Shown piece by piece: positions 58,538-64,000 of a stretch of DNA of 64,000 nt. This stretch comes from JAIBJN01 sp963748205 (lineage in GTDB: Bacteria > Actinomycetota > Thermoleophilia > Gaiellales > Gaiellaceae). The stretch lies in contig CAVVIB010000016.1 of NCBI GenBank assembly GCA_963748205.1, forward strand, positions 1 to 64,000, read 5' to 3'. The notes under the pieces were generated by a model. The model was not told where the DNA came from. It did not search any database and was given only the letters and a program-made list of their open reading frames with translations. Position numbers and translations under genes: made by a program. The stretch's first letter is position 1. Each line of letters opens with the position of its first letter.

Positions 58538-58551
58538 TGCTCATCCTCCTT

Positions 58552-58567
58552 GCCTCCAAACGGAGGC
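58552..58567 (-). promoter_or_regulatory. Hairpin before the leuA ribosome binding site
   Basis: GCCTCC-GTTT-GGAGGC on the minus strand, directly before AAGGAGG (58550-58544). The CCTCC of the first arm could instead pair with the ribosome binding site, so two exclusive folds are possible. Confidence 0.5.
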
Positions 58568-58620
58568 GCATTACTTCTGCGGAAAGGTCGGCGTATGCGC
58601 CTGCTCGGCGCGTGAGCGTG

Positions 58621-58642
58621 TTCTCCCCCTAGAGGGGGAGAA
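58621..58642 (-). promoter_or_regulatory. Hairpin overlapping the leader-peptide stop
   Basis: TTCTCCCCC and GGGGGAGAA, perfect 9-bp stem, loop TCTA on the minus strand. The TAG of the leader peptide is inside the hairpin. No T run follows. Confidence 0.6.
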
Positions 58643-58727
58643 TGCCGAGGAGAATGACGACGAGGCCGCGCGGCGACGTCTCGGCGGAGCCGATGACGCG
58701 CTCGGATGTGATGGCGGCGCTCGTCAA
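58629..58727 (-). CDS. Predicted branched-chain leader peptide (attenuator)
   Basis: 32 codons from TTG 58727, 9 nt after a -10 box. The product begins MTSAAITSERVIGS and ends LVVILLGILPL, with nine of the last eleven residues Leu, Val or Ile. The two ATT isoleucine codons in that tail are rare in such GC-rich DNA. The stop lies in a hairpin, 91 nt before leuA. This matches leader peptides of ilv/leu attenuators, where ribosome stalling on Ile/Val/Leu codons senses charged tRNA. Seen only in this frame; no homologue can be checked here. Confidence 0.6.
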   Translation of the reverse strand: MTSAAITSERVIGSAETSPRGLVVILLGILPL

Positions 58728-58736
58728 GCTGACTGC

Positions 58737-58766
58737 AGTGTGGTGAAACGCCTGGGGGCTTGTCAA
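58737..58766 (-). promoter_or_regulatory. Promoter of the leu-ilv-thr operon
   Basis: TTGACA (58766-58761), 18-nt spacer, CACACT (58742-58737) on the minus strand. Perfect -35. Transcription would start about at the leader-peptide TTG. Confidence 0.65.
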
Positions 58767-58828
58767 GCCCCTATGTGAGGAACCGGAGCCGAAACGGTGC
58801 CGGGGTTGCGTGCGGGATCGTTCGCGCA

Positions 58829-58834
58829 TAGCCT
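58829..58834 (+). promoter_or_regulatory. Putative -10 of the GMC oxidoreductase gene
   Basis: TAGCCT ends 8 nt before GTG 58843, no ribosome binding site; leaderless pattern, divergent from the leu-ilv promoter. Confidence 0.4.
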
Positions 58835-58842
58835 CGCGAGCC

Positions 58843-60525
58843 GTGAGCGACACCCACTTCGACGCCGTCGTGGTCGGCTCCGGATTCGGCGGCTCCGTGC
58901 TCGCGTACCGGCTGGCCGAAGCGGGCAAGTCGGTCTGCGTCCTCGAGCGCGGCAAGCCGTATCCGCCGGGCTCGTTCCCGCGCAGCCCGGCCGAGCTCGG
59001 CAAGTCGTTCTGGGATCCCAGCGAGGGCCTCTACGGCATGTTCAACCTCTGGTCGTTCAAGGGGATCGGGGCCCTCGTCTCGAGCGGGCTCGGCGGCGGG
59101 TCGCTCATCTACGCGAACGTGCTCCTGCGCAAGGACGAGAAGTGGTTCGTCCAGGAGGACCTCGCGAACGGCGGCTACGAGCACTGGCCCGTGACCCGCG
59201 CCGACCTCGACCCTCACTACGACGCCGCCGAGGCGATGCTGAACGCGCAGCGCTTCCCGTTCGAGCACGCGCCGTTCGACCGCTCCGCCAAGACGGCGGC
59301 GTTCCGCGAGGCCGCCGGGAAGCTGGACCGCGAGTGGATGCTCCCGCCCCTGGCCGTCACGTTCGCGAACGAGGGCGAGGACCCCGCGGTCGGCGTGCCC
59401 ATCCGCGAGGAGCATCCGAACCTGCACGGCCTCCCGCGCTACACCTGCCGGCTGACCGGCGAGTGCGACATCGGCTGCAACTTCGGCTCCAAGAACACGC
59501 TCGACTACAACTACCTCTCCGCGGCGAAGCGTCACGGCGCCGAGATCTGGACGCGCCGCGAGGTGCGCTCGTTCGCGCCGCGCGAGGGCGGCGGCTACGT
59601 CGTCCGCTACGTCGAGCACGACGTCGCCGACGAGGGCCGGAAGATCAAGACGAGCAACCCCGCCGTGCGGCCGGTGCGCGAGCTGACCTGCGACCGCCTC
59701 GTCCTCTCGGCCGGCTCGCTCGGGTCGACGTACCTCCTCCTGAAGAGCAGCCGCGACTTCCCGGGCCTGAGCGCACGGCTGGGATCGCGCTTCGGGGGCA
59801 ACGGCGACCTGCTGACCTTCGCGCTGAAGGCGAGCTATCCGGACGGCTCGCCACGGCGGCTCGACGCCGAGTTCGGGCCGGTGATCACGAGCGCGATCCG
59901 GGTGCCGGACGCGCTCGACGGCGGCGAGGGCCGCGGGTTCTACGTCGAGGACGCGGGCTACCCGCAGTTCATGAGCTGGATCCTCCAGACGACGCAGGGG
60001 CCGGGCGCGCTCTGGCGCTACCGCAAGGTCGCGGCGCGCATCGTCATGAGCCTCCTGCGGCGCAAGCCCGAGGGCGACCTCTCCGCGGAGGTCTCGGAGC
60101 TCCTCTCCGACTCGCGCGTCTCGGCCGGGTCGCTGCCGCTCCTCGGCATGGGCCGCGACATCCCGGACGGGACGTTCTCGCTCACCGACGACGAGCGGCT
60201 CCAGCTCGACTGGGTGAAGGGCAAGTCCGGCCCGTTCTTCGACCGGCTGGGGGACTTCTCCCGTGAGATCGCCGAGTCCCTGGGCGCCAAGTTCCAGCGC
60301 AACCCGACCTGGTACCTCGGCCGCCTCATCACCGTGCACCCGCTCGGCGGCTGCCCCATGGGCCGGACGGCGGACGAGGGCGTCGTCGACTCCTACGGCG
60401 AGGTCTTCGGGTATCCGGGCTTCACGATCGCGGACGGCTCGGTCATGCCCGGCCCGGTCGGCCCGAACCCGTCGCTGACGATCGCGGCGCTCGCGGACAG
60501 GTTCGCCGAGCGCGCGACCGGCTAG
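58843..60525 (+). CDS. GMC-family FAD oxidoreductase, cholesterol-oxidase-like
   Basis: 560 residues from GTG 58843. FAD motif DAVVVGSGFGGSVLAYRLAE, GLGGGSLIYANVL, RLTGECDIGCNFGSKNTLDY (Cys-rich segment seen in cholesterol-oxidase-like members) and the C-terminal ITVHPLGGCPMG with the catalytic His, then GPNPSLTIAALADRFAE. No signal peptide. Oxidises an alcohol or sterol-like substrate that cannot be named. Its TAG overlaps the next minus-strand stop in a CTAG. Confidence 0.9.
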   Translation: MSDTHFDAVVVGSGFGGSVLAYRLAEAGKSVCVLERGKPYPPGSFPRSPAELGKSFWDPSEGLYGMFNLWSFKGIGALVSSGLGGGSLIYANVLLRKDEKWFVQEDLANGGYEHWPVTRADLDPHYDAAEAMLNAQRFPFEHAPFDRSAKTAAFREAAGKLDREWMLPPLAVTFANEGEDPAVGVPIREEHPNLHGLPRYTCRLTGECDIGCNFGSKNTLDYNYLSAAKRHGAEIWTRREVRSFAPREGGGYVVRYVEHDVADEGRKIKTSNPAVRPVRELTCDRLVLSAGSLGSTYLLLKSSRDFPGLSARLGSRFGGNGDLLTFALKASYPDGSPRRLDAEFGPVITSAIRVPDALDGGEGRGFYVEDAGYPQFMSWILQTTQGPGALWRYRKVAARIVMSLLRRKPEGDLSAEVSELLSDSRVSAGSLPLLGMGRDIPDGTFSLTDDERLQLDWVKGKSGPFFDRLGDFSREIAESLGAKFQRNPTWYLGRLITVHPLGGCPMGRTADEGVVDSYGEVFGYPGFTIADGSVMPGPVGPNPSLTIAALADRFAERATG

Positions 60526-60695
60526 AGCAAGCGCCTGACGAGCGTCCGGGCGCCGACCGCGAGGAGGAGCGCGCCGACGGCCAGCGCCATCAGCTCGCCG
60601 ATCGCCGTCGAGGCGTCCGGTGAGGCGGTGCGATCCAGGAGGCCGCCCGCGACGATAGCCCCTCCCCAGAGGACCCCGAACGAGCCGAGGATCAT
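60522..60695 (-). CDS. Small two-helix membrane protein
   Basis: 57 residues from ATG 60695 (a GTG at 60704 would add VRA). Two hydrophobic segments, MILGSFGVLWGGAIVAGGLL and LMALAVGALLLAVGA, with positively charged end RTLVRRLL. Unknown function. Convergent with the GMC gene and divergent from the YdeI-like gene. Confidence 0.6.
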   Translation of the reverse strand: MILGSFGVLWGGAIVAGGLLDRTASPDASTAIGELMALAVGALLLAVGARTLVRRLL

Positions 60696-60753
60696 CGCGC
60701 GCACGGTGCGATCATCGGCGCCCGGAACCGCCGTCTTGAGAGCGGATTCACGG

Positions 60754-60759
60754 GATACT
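60754..60759 (+). promoter_or_regulatory. Putative -10 of the YdeI-like gene
   Basis: GATACT ends 6 nt before the GTG at 60766; no ribosome binding site. Confidence 0.4.
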
Positions 60760-60765
60760 GACGCG

Positions 60766-61353
60766 GTGCCCAGGGAGACCGGGAAGGACGGCAAGCCGAT
60801 CCTCCAGCTCGCCTCGCCGGAGGAGTGGGAGGCGTGGCTCGATGCCGAGCACGCGAGCTCGGACGGCGTTTGGCTGAAGTTCGCCAAGAAGGGCTCCGGC
60901 GTGACTACGGTCGTCTACGCGGAGGCCCTCGACGTGGCGCTCTGCTTCGGCTGGATCGACAGCCAGGTGATGACGCTCGACGAGCGCTTCTACCTGCAGA
61001 AGTTCACGCCGCGCCGCTCGAAGAGCAAGTGGTCGAAGATCAACGTCGAGAAGATCGAGGCGCTCACGAAGGCGGGGCGCATGAGGCCGGCGGGCCTCGA
61101 GCAGGTGGAGCTCGCGAAGGCCGACGGGCGCTGGGACGCCGCGTACTCGTCGCCGGCGAACATGACCGAGCCGCCCGACCTGAAGAAGGCGCTGAAGGCG
61201 AGCCCGAAGGCGGCGGAGTTCTGGGCGAACCTGAACAAGTCGAACCGCTACGCGGTCATCTACCAGCTCGAGGACGCGAAGAAGCCGGAGACGCGCGAGC
61301 GGCGGCTCGCGAAGTTCATCGGGATGCTCGAGCGCGGCGAGAAGCTGTACTAG
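60766..61353 (+). CDS. YdeI/OmpD-associated family protein
   Basis: 195 residues. N-terminal PILQLASPEEWEAWLDAEH, then VWLKFAKKGSG, YAEALDVALCFGWIDSQ, FTPRRSKSKWSKINVEKI, and a C-terminal helical part ALKASPKAAEFWANLNKSNR. This is the YdeI family (bacteriocin-protection-like), linked in some species to antimicrobial-peptide tolerance. GTG start. Its TAG overlaps the methyltransferase stop in a CTAG. Confidence 0.9.
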   Translation: MPRETGKDGKPILQLASPEEWEAWLDAEHASSDGVWLKFAKKGSGVTTVVYAEALDVALCFGWIDSQVMTLDERFYLQKFTPRRSKSKWSKINVEKIEALTKAGRMRPAGLEQVELAKADGRWDAAYSSPANMTEPPDLKKALKASPKAAEFWANLNKSNRYAVIYQLEDAKKPETRERRLAKFIGMLERGEKLY

Positions 61354-62130
61354 GTCCGGCGTGCCGTGAAGCAGAACTGGGCGCAGGCGAAGAAGAACTC
61401 TCCCCGCTCTCCAAGCTCGCGTTGCTCGGCCGCCCATGCTTCGGTTTCGCCGCTGAAGTCTTCCCGTCCGGCGAGGTAGCGCTCGATGAGCGGCATGAGA
61501 GCTGCGCCGTAGGTCTCGGGCTCGAGATCGGTCGAGACGAAGGCATGGCCGTCGACCCGAACGCCCTCGAACCCGCCTGCGCGGAGCTGCGCGCCAAGCG
61601 TCTGCGGAAGCGCGGGGTGCGACAGGTGAGCGTCCCAGGAGGTCAGGGCGCGCTGCATCCGGTCGGGATTCGACGAGTGCCAGGAGACCGTGCTCCAATC
61701 GACATCCCAGATGACGACGCGCCCGCCGGGTCTCAGCACCCGCCGGAACTCGGCGAGCACCGCCGGGATGTCCGCCACGTACTCGAGCACCTGGACGGAC
61801 AGGACAGCGTCGAAGTCCTCCTCACGGACAGGTAGGGAAGTCACGTCGGCCTCGTGAAGCTCGACGTTGTCCCGTGGCCCGACGCGGCGTGCGGCGAGGG
61901 CCAACATCTGAGGGCTGCCGTCGACGCCGACGACCGATCCATTCGCGCCGATCTCGTCGAGCAGCTCGGCGACGTAGAAGCCCGGGCCCGCACCCGGCGT
62001 CCAAGATCCGCTCTCCGTCCCGGGCACCGAGTGCCTCGTGAATCAGCTTCCGGCGGCGAAGGACGTCGCGCGTGCTGTAGAGCGCTTCGAGTTCCTGGCC
62101 GACCTTCTCGTCGAACTCGAGCTGGCCCAT
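61350..62130 (-). CDS. Class I SAM-dependent methyltransferase, one frameshift
   Basis: About 259 residues. N-terminus MGQLEFDEKVGQELEALYST and motif I ERILDAGCGPG, then an extra base in a G/C run at 61981-61983; corrected, FYVAELLDEIGANGSVVGVD continues the Rossmann fold, with EADVTSLPVREEDFDAVLSV and RRVLRPGGRVVIWDVDW. UbiE/arsenite-methyltransferase-like overall; substrate unknown. It follows the lipase gene by 11 nt, so both are probably cotranscribed. Confidence 0.88.
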
Positions 62131-62141
62131 CGACCGCCGTC

Positions 62142-63381
62142 TCAGGGGTTGATGCGCGGGCGGATGAACATGTGCGTCTTGTCGCTGCCGGTCAAGGCCT
62201 TCTGCGCCTTGTTCTCGTTCAGCCAGTCCTCGTGGGGCGCGACCGCCTGTCGGCCATTTCTCTCCGGCGAGGTCCTTGGCGTGGCGCTGCAGCGCGATCT
62301 CCGCCATCAGGTAGCCGTGGTTTTCGAGGACGGCGATCTCGCCCTCCGAGAACACGTCCAGGTCGATGCGGATCGGAGCGATGTAGTCGCGGATGAGATT
62401 CTCGGAGTAGGCGGTGTGCTCCGCCTCCAGGCCGTAGTTCCTGGGCTTCGACGCGATGCCCCAGTACGCGCCACGGAGCTGCCCGGCGAGGAAGTTCGAG
62501 ACGAGCCAGCGCTTGCGTACCTCCGTCGCCTGCTCGAGGAGGATGACCCCCTGGCGGAGGGCGCTCCAGAGCCAGCCGACCTCCGGATCCGGCTTGAAGG
62601 ACGGGGCCGCGTCGGAGACGAGGACGGTCTGGTGGTCCTGCCAGACGGGCTCGACGCCCAGGTTGTCGAACATGCCGCCGTCGGAGAGGTCGATCTCGCG
62701 GACGAGCTCGTCCCGGTCGCGCTCCGTGTAGGAGCCGCCCGTGAGGGACGACGGCTCCTGCTTCGCCTTGACGACGCTGAAGGCGCCCGGCACGCAGGAG
62801 GACGCCGCGACGGCCTGCGCGAGCGTCCACCTCCCGAGCGGTCCGTACCCGGCCGACGAGCTGCCGACCAGGCGCTTGCCGGTGTCGAAGACCCACTGGT
62901 CGCGGAAGCGCATGTCGCTGGCGAGGAACACGAATCGCGGCGTGTCGGGAAGGTCCTCGAGCCGTCCGGGCGCCGGGCCTTGCGCATAGGCGGCCGCGAG
63001 CGCCTCGCTCTGCGCGCCCGGCGTGAACCACTTGTTCGGCTTCAGGCGGGCGAGGGCGGCGCCCGTGCGGGGGTCAGCCGCTCCGAACCTGCGCATGGGC
63101 TTCGCCACACCCTCCTCGAAGCCCTCGATCGGCTTGCCGGGCTCGCGCGTCGCGCCCTGCATGAAGGTGGCGAGCTGTGCCGCCATGATGCTGCCGCCCG
63201 ACACCGAGGTGAACGTGTCGATCCTGGAGAGGATCCCGAGCTCGTTCATGCGGCGCAACGCGCCGAGGTGGAAGAGCGCCGCGCGGTCGCCTCCCCCCGA
63301 CATGCAGAAGGCCAGGCCCTTTCGCGGTCCCTCATGCGGGAGGTACCGCGAGATCCCGTGCTGGGCGGCGTTCTCGGTCAT
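62142..63381 (-). CDS. Patatin-like phospholipase, one frameshift near the C-terminus
   Basis: About 412 residues. Oxyanion loop MSGGGDRAALFHLGAL, nucleophile Ser in FTSVSGGSIMAAQL, and the catalytic Asp in DLSDGGMFDNLGVEP. An extra base in the AAA run at 62257-62259 shifts the end; corrected, AVAPHEDWLNENKAQKAL leads to the stop at 62142. Hydrolyses acyl ester bonds of membrane lipids. The ATG overlaps the upstream OYE-type stop (ATGA). Confidence 0.9.
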
Positions 63382-64000
63382 GCGGCGGGAGCGTAGACGG
63401 ACATGATCTGCTCGATCATCTCCTCTCGCGAGTCGTAGCGCCGCTCGTCGTAGCAGCCGAGCGGATGCTCGAGGACGTTATAGAGGCACTTGTTGCAGTA
63501 CGTGCACGGCTTCGGCGGCAGGTCGTGGCCGGCGCGGAAGAGCTCGACGAGGTCGTTGTTGGCGACGAGCCCGCGCGCGATCGAGACGGCGTCGCAGTCC
63601 CCGCGCTCGATCGCGGCGGCGATCAGGGAAGCCTGCTGGAAGCCGCCGGTCACGATCACCGGGATGCCGACGGCCTGTTTCACCGCGGCCGCGTCCGGCA
63701 GCGAGCGGCCGGGGACGGTGGCCGGGTCGCGCTCCCAGCGCTTCTGCATGACGCGGTTTGCCGGCCAGAGGCGGAAGAGCAGGTAGTTGCGGAAGGTGCT
63801 CTTGCCGCTCGAGAGCATGATGTCGTAGCTGTGAACCATGTCCTCCAGGGCGAACTCCCCCGCGGGGTTCTCGGGGTGGGGGAAGGTGCTCCCGGACGAG
63901 ACGTGGATGGCGTCCGCGCCGGCCTCCTCGAGCCAGCGGCAGACCTGCACCGAGTCCTCGATCGTGTTCCCGGCGCCGAGCCACGGGAGGAACGCGTTCG
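63378..64000 (-). CDS. Old yellow enzyme-family NADH:flavin oxidoreductase (5' end outside window)
   Basis: C-terminal part of a TIM-barrel flavoprotein, open to the right edge. Seen: SSGSTFPHPENPAGEF, AVGIPVIVTGGFQQASLIAA (FMN phosphate site), GDCDAVSIARGLVANNDLV, and a C-terminal CTYCNKCLYNVLEHPLGC whose cysteines suggest an iron-sulfur cluster as in 2,4-dienoyl-CoA reductase-type members. First gene seen of the OYE-lipase-methyltransferase run. Confidence 0.9.
   Translation of the reverse strand, partial: NAFLPWLGAGNTIEDSVQVCRWLEEAGADAIHVSSGSTFPHPENPAGEFALEDMVHSYDIMLSSGKSTFRNYLLFRLWPANRVMQKRWERDPATVPGRSLPDAAAVKQAVGIPVIVTGGFQQASLIAAAIERGDCDAVSIARGLVANNDLVELFRAGHDLPPKPCTYCNKCLYNVLEHPLGCYDERRYDSREEMIEQIMSVYAPAA

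Noticed and set aside
58538..58766. T-box riboswitch upstream of leuA
   Set aside because: No TGGNACCGCG-type T-box sequence, specifier-loop architecture or terminator/antiterminator pair with a T run was found.
58771..60339. 522-codon open frame antisense to the GMC oxidoreductase
   Set aside because: Shadow frame; the plus-strand gene has all family motifs and the antisense product has none. Its last 33 codons are kept separately as the leader peptide because they have their own promoter and context.
63382..63396. TACGCT box as a promoter of the patatin gene
   Set aside because: It lies in the coding end of the upstream gene (Val-Tyr-Ala-Pro-Ala-Ala) and the two genes overlap by ATGA; coincidence. 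It shows that single TANNNT matches must be weighed with context.

Overview
The window is about 70% GC, densely coded, and carries genes typical of the Actinobacteria in the broad sense. DisA, a CarD/CdnL-type RNA polymerase regulator, a SigH-like sigma factor, a LexA-type SOS box and bicistronic overlaps everywhere point to a deep-branching actinobacterial lineage, most plausibly the class Thermoleophilia (inference). No rRNA, CRISPR array, prophage or insertion sequence is visible. About 20 single-base frameshifts break otherwise complete genes, including essential ones (ilvB, leuA, thrB, aceB). Nearly all are +1 insertions, so the sequence looks like an imperfectly polished assembly; I annotate these as one gene each.

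Region 1 (1-24430) is a stretched version of the ancient clpC-radA-disA-carD-ispD-ispF-gltX-cysS-rlmB-yacP-sigH neighbourhood also known from Bacillus. Extra genes lie between its members: a lipoprotein, a PHP phosphoesterase, mutY, two flavoproteins, threonine dehydratase, an orphan Hcp, a LysR regulator, the glyoxylate shunt pair aceB-aceA, and an MFS transporter. It ends in a tRNA-Thr. The GltX in the syntenic slot is unusually short.

Region 2 (24500-37740) is accessory and housekeeping mixture. It contains an unknown 403-residue protein, a divergent ABC exporter/two-component system with three helically phased palindromes between them, a dimethylglycine-dehydrogenase-like flavoprotein facing a choline-kinase-like protein, an ArsR-SRPBCC pair diverging from tandem YciI-like genes, a glycosyltransferase, a cation efflux protein and secG.

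Region 3 (37745-45251) holds a minus-strand cluster tldD-tldE-beta-propeller-MoaD-like, then tRNA-Leu, lexA with a perfect SOS box, a zinc-ribbon gene whose end overlaps rnpB, RNase P RNA, an AlkZ-like winged-helix protein and a SirB1-like transglutaminase gene behind a palindromic operator.

Region 4 (45430-58766) is the biosynthetic core. leuC-leuD on the plus strand converge on a ten-gene minus-strand run: leuA, a degenerate IPMDH-like gene, ilvB, ilvN, ilvC, hom, thrC, thrB, ilvD, leuB. Together they make leucine, isoleucine/valine and threonine. The run starts with a promoter, a predicted 32-codon leader peptide ending in a Val/Ile/Leu-rich tail, and two hairpins: a strong candidate attenuator. 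LeuA lacks its C-terminal regulatory domain, and the next gene is an IPMDH homologue that has lost its catalytic and metal-binding residues.

Region 5 (58843-64000) carries a GMC oxidoreductase, a YdeI-like protein, a methyltransferase, a patatin-like lipase and the end of an OYE-family reductase. Two recurring styles run through the whole window: TANNNT boxes 6-9 nt before start codons without ribosome binding sites (leaderless mRNAs), and convergent genes that share overlapping TAG stops in a CTAG.
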